Source: Pseudomonadota bacterium (lineage in GTDB: Bacteria > Myxococcota > UBA9042 > PHBI01). From it: DNA of 8,453 nt. The translations under genes were made by a program, and so were the position numbers. Positions 1 to 5,923 of the stretch are shown here, one piece after another; position 1 is the stretch's first letter; the number at the start of each line of letters is the position of its first letter. The notes under the pieces are model-generated. The model searched no databases, was not told where the DNA came from, and saw only the letters and a list, made by a program, of their open reading frames with translations. Location: positions 1 to 8,453 of the forward strand of contig SYAK01000228.1 in assembly GCA_005788935.1 (NCBI GenBank), given 5' to 3'.

Positions 1-1060
1 AGCGGACGCGGACGGCCCACCGCTGCCGTCCCACACGGGCTTCACGCCCATCGCGGCACGCCTGCCGCCCGTCCTGCTCGGCGCCGCGCTCGCGAAGAAG
101 CTGCGGGCGGGGCTCGGCGACGCGGTGACCTTCGTGACGATGCAGCGCGCGCTCGGCCTCGAGGGAGGCGCGTTCCCGGGCGTCGCGCCGTCAGCGGTGC
201 GCTTCCGCGTGGCAGGCATCTTTGCGTCGGGCTTTCACGAACAGGATGTCAGCCTCGCGATCGCCCACCTCGCCGACTGTGGGCGCTTCATGCACCAGGA
301 TGAGGTCGTGGAGGCCCTCGCGGTGCGGACCGACAGCGTGATGCGGCTCGACGCGACGCGCGACGCGCTGAAGCGCGCCATCGACCCGGTCCCGTTCGAG
401 GACCTGCTGACGCAGGCGCTGGACCTCGACGCCCGCCTCGCGGCCCTCGGGCAGATGGGGGAGGCGTCGCCGCTCGCGACGCCAGCTCGCAGCGGGTCAC
501 CGTTCATCGACCGCCTCGAAGCCGCGACGCGCGCGGTCGAGCTGACGCGCTTCAACGGGACCGAGCGGGCCAGCACGTCGGACTTCGTCATCTTCGACTG
601 GCGCGACAAGAACGCGAACCACCTGTCCGTCATCGAGTTGCAGAAGATCGTGCTGACGATCTTCTTCTTCATCATCGTGCTTGTCGGCAGCTTCGTCGTC
701 GTGGGCTCGCAGATCATGATCATCCACGAGAAGACGGCCGACATCGCCATCCTGAAGACCATCGGCGGGACGAGCGGCTTCATCCGCCTCGTCTTCACGC
801 TGCAGGGGGCCTGGGTCGCGGGCGTCGGGGTCCTCGCCGGGCTTGCGAGCGGGCTCGTCGGGGTCTGGCTCATCGACACCGTCGACTACGAGCTCGAGGC
901 CGCCATCTACCTCATCGACCGCCTGCCCGTGGAGGTCGACCCGGTCGCCCTCGTGTTCGTGGCGCTCGGCGCCCTCGCCTGCACGCTGCTGACGACCCAG
1001 CTGAGTGCGGCCCGGGCCGCACGGCGCGAGCCGGTCGACGGGCTGCGGCAGGTCGACTGA
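1..1060 (+). CDS. LolC/LolE-family ABC transporter permease, 5' end missing
   Basis: The frame is open from base 2 to the TGA at 1058-1060, so this is the last 352 residues of a longer gene. The GTG at 125 lies inside conserved sequence and is not the start. The visible part begins in the periplasmic MacB-like domain; LLGAALAKKL then a GLGDAVTFVT-type segment matches the usual 'LLG-LA--L---GD-V-L' pattern. WRDKN (about visible residues 200-204) precedes TM2 (about 215-241), followed by the cytoplasmic motif HEKTADIAILKTIGG, TM3 (about 264-290) and TM4 (about 314-335), ending AARREPVDGLRQVD. These are hallmarks of LolC/LolE, inner-membrane subunits of the LolCDE machine that releases lipoproteins to LolA. 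About 70 residues between the periplasmic core and WRDKN look like an insertion. The ATPase gene is not in the window. LolC, LolE or a single LolC/E-type subunit cannot be told apart here; a generic FtsX-family permease is the alternative. Confidence 0.88.
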   Translation, partial: ADADGPPLPSHTGFTPIAARLPPVLLGAALAKKLRAGLGDAVTFVTMQRALGLEGGAFPGVAPSAVRFRVAGIFASGFHEQDVSLAIAHLADCGRFMHQDEVVEALAVRTDSVMRLDATRDALKRAIDPVPFEDLLTQALDLDARLAALGQMGEASPLATPARSGSPFIDRLEAATRAVELTRFNGTERASTSDFVIFDWRDKNANHLSVIELQKIVLTIFFFIIVLVGSFVVVGSQIMIIHEKTADIAILKTIGGTSGFIRLVFTLQGAWVAGVGVLAGLASGLVGVWLIDTVDYELEAAIYLIDRLPVEVDPVALVFVALGALACTLLTTQLSAARAARREPVDGLRQVD

Positions 1061-1152
1061 CGCGGCGCGCCTCAAGGCCCTGAAACCCTTATCCCGTCAA
1101 GATTTTCGCCCCGAAATCGGCGACAGACAGGGTCGAAACGGTCGGCTTCGGG

Positions 1153-1181
1153 TTGACAGGCCGGTTCCGAGGGCCTATGCC
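1153..1181 (+). promoter_or_regulatory. possible sigma70-type promoter ahead of the HTH gene
   Basis: A perfect TTGACA at 1153-1158 is followed after 17 bases by TATGCC at 1176-1181, which matches the first three bases of TATAAT. The site lies in the 242-base gap after the permease gene, about 120 bases upstream of the ATG at 1303. The -35 box and spacing are good and the -10 box is weak. It may drive the HTH gene and possibly mgtE-recO. This is a prediction from sequence only. Confidence 0.35.
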
Positions 1182-1302
1182 CGCCCAGATCCGCCGACGC
1201 GGATCGCACACGCCGCCTGGCGAACACGCCCGACGCGTCGCCCCGTGGGATGACCCGGGGCGACGTTCGGGACGCAACAGCACCAAGGACGAGGTGGAGC
1301 CC

Positions 1303-1812
1303 ATGGAGACCCCCGGCAACAAGCTGCGCGATGCGCGCGAGGCCCGCAGCCTCTCGCTCGACGACGTGGCCCACGTGACGCGGATCCCGCGCGCCTCCCT
1401 CTCGGCCCTCGAGGAGGGCCGCTTCGACCGGCTGCCCGCCCCCGTCTTCGTCCGCGGCTTCATCCGGTCCTATGCGCGCGCTGTCGGGCTCGATCCGGCC
1501 ACGGTCGTGCGCCTCTACGATCTCGGCACCACCGAGGCGGGCGATGACGGGCACGAGGCCGTGGCGTCGCGGGCGCGCTCGATTCGCCCAGTCCGCACCG
1601 CCCGCTCCCACGGGGCCCCCGTCCTTCTGCGCGGGGGTTATGCCCTGCTCGGCGCGGTGGTCGTCGGGCTCGTCATCGCCGCCTGGGCCCTCGTGGGCGA
1701 CCGGAAGCAGCTGCCCGAGACCAGCGCTCAGGGCACCGCGTCGCCGGTCATGCACGAACGGATCGACGGGATCGAGGGCCTCGGGGCCGAGGCGCCGATC
1801 CGCCTGCGCTGA
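1303..1812 (+). CDS. RodZ-like helix-turn-helix protein with one TM segment and a short tail
   Basis: The product has 169 residues. Residues 5-70 form an HTH_25/RodZ-type domain: KLRDAREARSLSLDDVA, then TRIPRASLSALEEGRFDRLP, then the diagnostic PVFVRGFIRSYARAVGLDP. A charged linker (about 75-107) leads to one hydrophobic segment (about 109-131), then a tail of about 38 residues. In RodZ this arrangement anchors a cytoplasmic HTH that binds MreB and helps control cell shape, with a periplasmic C-terminal domain. Here that domain (DUF4115-like) is missing, so the protein is much shorter than RodZ of about 300 residues. The start at 1303 is chosen because GAGGTGGAG lies just upstream and the HTH begins at once; the frame stays open upstream but shows no conserved sequence. 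It could be a RodZ relative with cytoskeletal or signalling duty, or a membrane-tethered regulator. Target genes cannot be inferred. Confidence 0.82.
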   Translation: METPGNKLRDAREARSLSLDDVAHVTRIPRASLSALEEGRFDRLPAPVFVRGFIRSYARAVGLDPATVVRLYDLGTTEAGDDGHEAVASRARSIRPVRTARSHGAPVLLRGGYALLGAVVVGLVIAAWALVGDRKQLPETSAQGTASPVMHERIDGIEGLGAEAPIRLR

Positions 1813-1861
1813 GCCTCGACGCGGTGGGGACGAGGTCGCACAGGCCACAGGAGCGCCGCGA

Positions 1862-1901
1862 GCCGCTTGCCTGAACCACTCTTGGTGAGGCACCGTGCGG
1901 C
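1862..1901 (+). promoter_or_regulatory. foldable RNA element upstream of mgtE
   Basis: The 118-base gap between the HTH gene and mgtE can form a long imperfect hairpin. GCCGC (1862-1866) pairs with GCGGC (1897-1901), TGCCT (1868-1872) with AGGCA (1888-1892), and AACCA-type bases at 1875-1878 with TGGT-type bases at 1883-1886, around a CTCT loop. That is about 14 base pairs broken by two small internal loops. There is no T tract, so it is not a canonical terminator. It ends about 20 bases before the mgtE ribosome binding site and could be a leader structure for the Mg2+ transporter. I do not recognise an M-box or other known Mg2+ riboswitch in it. Confidence 0.3.
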
Positions 1902-1930
1902 ACCCGCCCGAGGCGGCGTGAGGAGGCCGA

Positions 1931-3322
1931 ATGCAGCTCAGCCGCCAGCAGCTCCTGCGTGAGAGCCTTCGCCGCTATCTGCGGCGACAGAGCTGGCCGC
2001 CGCTCGACCGCCTGCTCGCGAAGACGCGCATGGAGGAGCTCGCGGCGGTCCTCGGGGGATTTCCCGACCGTGATCAGATCACGGTCTTCGAGCGCCTGCC
2101 CGACGCACAGCGCAAGGCGCGCCTCATCGTCAGCATGCAGGCGCCCTTTGGCAAGCGGATGCTCGACCCGCTGCCCGCCGAGAAGGCGGCCGCGATCCTC
2201 GGTGAGATGGCCCCTGACGACCGGGCCGACATCCTCGCGGACCTCGAGCCCGAGCAGGCCGAGCGCGTGCTGCAGGTGCTCGATCACGACGACAAGGAGG
2301 AGCTCGAGACGCTGCTCGCGTACGCCGACGACACGGCGGGCGGCATCATGCTCCCGGAATTCCTGGCACTTCCGTCCGAGTACACGGCCGAGGAGGCGCT
2401 GATCGCGCTGCGCGAGCAGAGCTCGGACGTCGAGATGGCCAACTACATCTACGTGACGAGCGGGGCCGCGAAGGATGGCGAGGCTGGTGAGCTGGTCGGC
2501 GTCCTGTCGCTCCGGAAGCTCATCCTCGCGCCGCCGCATCGCCGCATCCGCGACGTGATGGAGACAGACGTCATCAGCGTGACCCCCGACACCGACCAGG
2601 AGGCGGTCGCGCGCATCGTGTCGGATTACGGACTGCTCGCGGTCCCGGTCGTTGACGCCGATCACCGCCTGCTCGGCATCGTGACGGTCGACGACGTGAT
2701 CGAGGTCCTCGAGGAGGAGGCGCAGGAGGACCTCCTGAAGATGGCCGGCGCCGGAGCCCCGATCCTCGAGGACGCGGGGTTTCTGAAGCACGTGACGAAC
2801 CGTTTCCCCTGGCTTCTCGCCTCATGCGCAGGCGGGCTCATGTCGGCGCTCGTGATGGGCGGCGTCGGCGAGGTGTTGGCCAGCCATCACTTTTTTGCAC
2901 TTTTCCTGCCAATCATCCTCGGCATGTCGGGCAACGTCGGCACGCAGAGCGCGACCGTCACGGTGCGCGGCCTCGCGCTCGGCCAGATCGCGGTCGGCGA
3001 GCGCATCCTCGGGGTGCTGCGGCGCGAGCTGGCGATCGGCCTGTCGCTCGGCCTGCTCTACGCGCTGCTCGTCGGGGTGGCTGGCGCAGCGATGGGCGAC
3101 CGGCCTCTCGACGGGCTCGCCATCGGGCTGTCGATGGCCATCGGCATGACCATCGCCGCGACCGTCGGGAGCGCCGTGCCCTTGCTGCTCGCGCGCCTTG
3201 GCGCCGACCCAGCCGTCGCGACCGGCCCGTTGGTCACGACCTCGCTCGACCTCATCGGGGTCCTCGTCTACTTCGGCGTCTCGATCCCGCTCGCGCTGCA
3301 TGTCTCGGCCGCGACGCGATGA
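1931..3322 (+). CDS. mgtE: MgtE-type magnesium transporter
   Basis: The 463-residue product has the full MgtE layout and normal length. The superhelical MgtE N domain covers about residues 25-130. YADDTAGGIM (131-140) marks the entry to CBS1 (about 142-200), CBS2 spans about 206-263, and a linker/plug helix (about 265-285) leads to about five membrane segments (about 293-456). Signature pore sequences are GMSGNVGTQSATVTVRGLAL (331-350) and DPAVATGPLVTTSLDLIG (426-443). D426 corresponds to the pore aspartate of the family. MgtE works as a dimeric inner-membrane Mg2+ channel; Mg2+ bound between the N, CBS and plug elements closes it. A consensus AGGAGG at 1921-1926 lies four bases before the ATG and fixes the start. 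The stop overlaps the recO start (ATGA), so the two are probably translated together. The N-domain code contains a 21-bp perfect palindrome (2066-2086), and codons 321-324 are unusually AT-rich. Confidence 0.96.
   Translation: MQLSRQQLLRESLRRYLRRQSWPPLDRLLAKTRMEELAAVLGGFPDRDQITVFERLPDAQRKARLIVSMQAPFGKRMLDPLPAEKAAAILGEMAPDDRADILADLEPEQAERVLQVLDHDDKEELETLLAYADDTAGGIMLPEFLALPSEYTAEEALIALREQSSDVEMANYIYVTSGAAKDGEAGELVGVLSLRKLILAPPHRRIRDVMETDVISVTPDTDQEAVARIVSDYGLLAVPVVDADHRLLGIVTVDDVIEVLEEEAQEDLLKMAGAGAPILEDAGFLKHVTNRFPWLLASCAGGLMSALVMGGVGEVLASHHFFALFLPIILGMSGNVGTQSATVTVRGLALGQIAVGERILGVLRRELAIGLSLGLLYALLVGVAGAAMGDRPLDGLAIGLSMAIGMTIAATVGSAVPLLLARLGADPAVATGPLVTTSLDLIGVLVYFGVSIPLALHVSAATR
2066..2086. 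repeat. 21-bp perfect palindrome inside mgtE
   Basis: GACCGTGATC (2066-2075) and its exact reverse complement GATCACGGTC (2077-2086) flank a single A at 2076. In RNA this allows an 8-bp stem with a UCAGA loop. It lies about 140 bases into mgtE, in codons for the N domain (DRDQITV). It may be an operator-like site or an RNA hairpin, or it may be chance driven by coding constraints. Confidence 0.6.
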
Positions 3323-4038
3323 GCCGCCCGCGGAGGCCAAAGCAGGAGGCCGCCGAGGACGTGACAGCCCTCGTGCTGCAGGTCTCGCCGTCCCGAGATG
3401 ACCTGATCGCGCGCCTCCTGACGGACGCGGGGGAGGTGCTGGCGGTCCTCGCCCCGCGAGCCCGCCTGTCACGCGGTCGGACAGGGCTCGCGGCGACGCT
3501 GCAGCCGCTGTCGGCGGTGCGCCTGCGCCTCGTGACACGCGAGGACACCGACGAGGCGCCCGCGATGGGGACGCGCCTGCCGCGCGTCGAGTCGGGCCAG
3601 CTGCTCACGGGGTTCGCGGGGCTGAAGGCCGACCCGGAGAAGCTCGCGGCGGCCTCCTGCATGGCCGAGGCGGTGATGCACCTCGTGCCCGACGGCGGGG
3701 CGGAGCCATCGTTGCCACCGCTGCTCGCCCGCGCGCTCGCCCGCCTCGACGCGGCCCCACCCGACGTCATCGTGGATCTGCTGGCGCTCTTCCTCGTGCG
3801 CCTGCTCGACGCATCGGGCCTCCTCCCAGCACTTGGCGAAGACGGCGGGGCGGACGCGGCGCGCCTGCCCGCGGCCGCCCGGAGCTGCCTCGAGGGCTGG
3901 CGCGAAGGGCGCTGGGCCCCGCTGCCTGCGCGCGAGACGCGTGCGACCCTCGACTGGCTCGAGCAGCTCGTCGCGACGGTGTCGCAGCGCCCGCTCAGGT
4001 CGCGCGCGGTGCTCGACGCGCTGCGCGGCGAGGCGTGA
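3319..4038 (+). CDS. recO: DNA repair protein RecO
   Basis: The product has 239 residues, the usual RecO size (E. coli 242). RecO works with RecR to displace SSB, load RecA onto single-stranded DNA and anneal strands in the RecF recombination pathway. Residues 14-75 fit the N-terminal OB fold: ALVLQVSPSRDDLIARLLT, then GEVLAVLAPRAR, then LQPLSAVRLRLV. Residues 88-235 fit the helical C-terminal region (LLTGFAGLKADPEKLAAAS, then VDLLALFLVRLLDASGLLPALG, ending with PLRSRAVLDAL). The zinc-finger cysteines of many RecO proteins are absent, with only C114 and C190 present. The frame is open well upstream, but that stretch lies over mgtE. The ATG at 3319 overlaps the mgtE stop and has no clear ribosome binding site of its own, which points to translational coupling. 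Its 3' end overlaps the convergent nth gene by 44 bases. RecO is divergent in sequence, so the call rests on several weak anchors and on size. Confidence 0.8.
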   Translation: MSRPRRPKQEAAEDVTALVLQVSPSRDDLIARLLTDAGEVLAVLAPRARLSRGRTGLAATLQPLSAVRLRLVTREDTDEAPAMGTRLPRVESGQLLTGFAGLKADPEKLAAASCMAEAVMHLVPDGGAEPSLPPLLARALARLDAAPPDVIVDLLALFLVRLLDASGLLPALGEDGGADAARLPAAARSCLEGWREGRWAPLPARETRATLDWLEQLVATVSQRPLRSRAVLDALRGEA

Positions 4039-4681
4039 CCGCGGGCTCTGGGGCTGCGACCTCGACGGCCGCCCAGGCGCAGATCGGGCAGCGACGCGGG
4101 TCGTGGCCGCGCGCGGGGCAGTACTCACGGCCGAAGAAAATAATCTGAAGATGTAATTTATTCCAATTCTTCTTCGAGAAGAGGGCCTTCAGATCGGCCT
4201 CCGTCCGCTCGACCGAGCCGCCCTCCGACAGCCCCCACCGCGCCGCGAGGCGATGGATGTGGGTGTCGACCGGGAAGGCCGGGACCCCGAAGGCCTGCGC
4301 CATGACGACCGACGCGGTCTTGTGGCCGACGCCTGGCAGCGCCTCGAGCGCCTCGAAGGACGCCGGGACCTCGCCGCCGTGGTGCGCGACGAGCAGCGCG
4401 GCGAGTGCCTGGGCGTTCCGGGCCTTGGTCGGCGCGAGGCCGACTTCCCGGATGAGGCTCTGGATGCGGGGGACGGGCAGCGCCGCCATGGCGGCTGGCG
4501 TCGGCCCCTCGGCGAACAGCGCAGGCGTCACCTCGTTGACCTTCTTGTCGGTCGTCTGGGCCGAGAGCATGACGGCGATGAGCAGCGTGAACGGGTCGCT
4601 GTGGTCGAGCGGGATCGGCACCTCGGGGTAGTGCGCCTCGAGCTCGCGGGCGATGCGCGCGGCCTTCTTCCGGAGGTCCAT
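3995..4681 (-). CDS. nth: endonuclease III (DNA glycosylase/AP lyase)
   Basis: The 228-residue product is an HhH-GPD base-excision repair enzyme that removes oxidised pyrimidines and cleaves the abasic site. LLIAVMLSAQTTDKKVN (33-49) is the conserved N-terminal motif. The helix-hairpin-helix LPGVGHKTASVV (115-126) carries the catalytic Lys121, and PVDTHIHRL (137-145) carries the catalytic Asp139, aligned to K120 and D138 of E. coli. The C-terminal loop has Cys188, Cys198 and Cys201 in a C-X9-C-X2-C pattern with no fourth cysteine, unlike the usual C-X6-C-X2-C-X5-C [4Fe-4S] site. An Ala/Arg/Pro tail follows. The ATG at 4681 is preceded by GGGAGA five bases upstream on the minus strand. Upstream in-frame starts lie inside the divergent gene and add no conserved sequence. 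Codons 172-181 form an AT-rich rare-codon patch. The gene converges on recO and is divergent from the gene at 4758. Confidence 0.94.
   Translation of the reverse strand: MDLRKKAARIARELEAHYPEVPIPLDHSDPFTLLIAVMLSAQTTDKKVNEVTPALFAEGPTPAAMAALPVPRIQSLIREVGLAPTKARNAQALAALLVAHHGGEVPASFEALEALPGVGHKTASVVMAQAFGVPAFPVDTHIHRLAARWGLSEGGSVERTEADLKALFSKKNWNKLHLQIIFFGREYCPARGHDPRRCPICAWAAVEVAAPEPAVTPRRAARRAPRAT
4133..4175. other. AT-rich island within nth
   Basis: About 11 of 43 bases are G or C, about 26%, in a region otherwise near 70%. On the nth strand it covers codons 171-183 (KNWNKLHLQIIFF), using AAT, AAT, AAA, TTA, CAT, CTT, ATT and ATT where neighbours use G- or C-ending codons. The reading frame and protein motif are intact. 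Its cause is unknown. Confidence 0.85.
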
Positions 4682-4757
4682 CCCGTTCTCCCGTCTCGAC
4701 GGTGCATGCGTGGCTTTCCCGCACCGCGGGGCCGAGGATCGTGGTAAGGGCGACGCG

Positions 4758-5852
4758 ATGAAGACGCAACCGCAATCCGGCCTCGCCGCCTTCCGCGCGG
4801 CGCTCATGCTGCCTCAGGTCGGGGCGACCGGCGACGGGAACGACGGCGTGGCGAGCGGACCGGGCAGCTACGACACGGTCGTCGGGGCCCTGCGCGCGTT
4901 CGCGGACGACGAACGCCTGGCTGACCTCGTCATGACCGCCTGGGGCGGTCGCGACGGGTTCCCGACCGACCACACCGGCCCGCTGCGCCTGCTCGCAGCG
5001 CTGCGCGCCGCCGCCCTGACGCGCCGCGACGACCACCCGCTCGCGACCGAGCTGCTGCTCGACGCCGTGGCCCCCGACCCGGACGGGCGCCTGCGGGAGG
5101 CCCTCGCGGACCCCGAACTCGTCGACTGGCTGCGCCACGGCCCTATCCGCACCGTCGACCCGGCGCGCGCAGCCGCCTGGGGGCTCGCGAGCCTTGTGCT
5201 CGGCCTCCCGCATCGCGGCTTCGATCTCGTCGAGCGCCACGCGGGGGCTGGCCTCGCCCTCGTCGTCGACCGGACGGCGATCGGCTTCCGGATGGGCACC
5301 CACGCAGTGCAGGGCTTCGACTTTCCGTCGCCCGAGCGACGTGACGGCTTTGATACGACACCGATCCCGGTTTCGGGCGAAGACGCCGAACGCCAGGTCC
5401 GCTGGCTCCACGCCTGCGTCTGGCCTGGCGAGCGCGACCGCCTCGCACGGCTCAAGGCGACGCTCACCCACCGACAGGCCAGCTGGCCCGGCCAGAGCCC
5501 GCCAGCCGCCGTCCACGGGCACGCGAGCACCGACTGGCCCGCGCTGCTGGCCGACGTGGAGCTGCTCGCTGGCGGTGCGCCGACCCGCCCGCAGCTGCTG
5601 CTCGATCTGTCGACCCCAGGGGACGGCCCGCCAGATCCGGCCGACCTGGCCCCACTCGCACACCCGCAGCGGCTCTGGTTGCGCCACGTGCGGACGGGGC
5701 GGGCGGGCGACCGGGCGCTGCGCGTCGAGGCGGTCCTCGTCCGTGACGGTGCGGACGTCGCGCTGCCGCTCGCCGAGGTCGGCTACCACGGGACGAACCT
5801 CACCCTCGACCTGTCGGGGCCCGCGCGCCTGCGCGAGCTCTGGGCACGCTGA
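4758..5852 (+). CDS. DUF2332-like protein of unknown function
   Basis: The product has 364 residues, with no signal peptide or membrane segment evident, so it is probably cytoplasmic. Several spaced segments recall the DUF2332 family: an N-terminal helical part (YDTVVGALRAFADDERLADL, 38-57; LRLLAALRAAALTRRDDHPL, 76-95); RTVDPARAAAW (131-141), like the family's 'TN-VGR-A'; FDLVERHAGAGLALVVDR (155-172), like 'LVELGASAGLNL--D'; QVRWLHACVWPGERDRLARL (213-232), like 'WLRACVWPDQ--R--RL'; AVHGHAS (251-257); and LPLAEVGYHGTNLTL (336-350), like 'LA--HPHG-W'. The match is from memory and the conserved Glu/Ser positions differ, so this is a divergent member. DUF2332 has no established function; its glycine-rich motif resembles a nucleotide- or SAM-binding loop, which is inference only. 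The start at 4758 follows AAGGG at 4746-4750. nth is divergent 76 bases away. Its stop overlaps an ATG of the next frame (TGATG). Confidence 0.6.
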   Translation: MKTQPQSGLAAFRAALMLPQVGATGDGNDGVASGPGSYDTVVGALRAFADDERLADLVMTAWGGRDGFPTDHTGPLRLLAALRAAALTRRDDHPLATELLLDAVAPDPDGRLREALADPELVDWLRHGPIRTVDPARAAAWGLASLVLGLPHRGFDLVERHAGAGLALVVDRTAIGFRMGTHAVQGFDFPSPERRDGFDTTPIPVSGEDAERQVRWLHACVWPGERDRLARLKATLTHRQASWPGQSPPAAVHGHASTDWPALLADVELLAGGAPTRPQLLLDLSTPGDGPPDPADLAPLAHPQRLWLRHVRTGRAGDRALRVEAVLVRDGADVALPLAEVGYHGTNLTLDLSGPARLRELWAR

Positions 5853-5923
5853 TGGATCGTGTTCCGTATGCTCGGTGCTTTCGCAATCGCGCGCCACCGA
5901 TTTCAGGTGTTCTCGACACGGTG

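Noticed and set aside
1101..1118. Hairpin GATTTTCG/CGAAATC after the permease gene as a terminator
   Set aside because: The stem is short, needs a bulge and has no T tract after it.
1153..1302. Upstream extension of the HTH gene from TTG 1153
   Set aside because: The extra 50 residues show no family similarity, the TTG is the -35-like box, and ATG 1303 has a good ribosome binding site directly before the conserved domain.
1748..2791. 347-codon open frame on the minus strand opposite mgtE
   Set aside because: It is the antisense shadow of a clear MgtE gene, rich in Arg, Glu and His without any recognisable motif.
2824..3318. N-terminal extension of recO across mgtE
   Set aside because: The translation is an Arg-rich shadow of the MgtE membrane domain; the RecO OB fold begins just after ATG 3319.
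4745..4757. TAAGGG before ATG 4758 as a -10 box giving a leaderless mRNA
   Set aside because: No -35 box is present at a suitable distance, and AAGGG is better explained as the ribosome binding site.
4682..4807. 42-residue N-terminal extension of nth
   Set aside because: It would overlap the start of the divergent gene at 4758, and the conserved Nth sequence begins right after ATG 4681, which has its own ribosome binding site.
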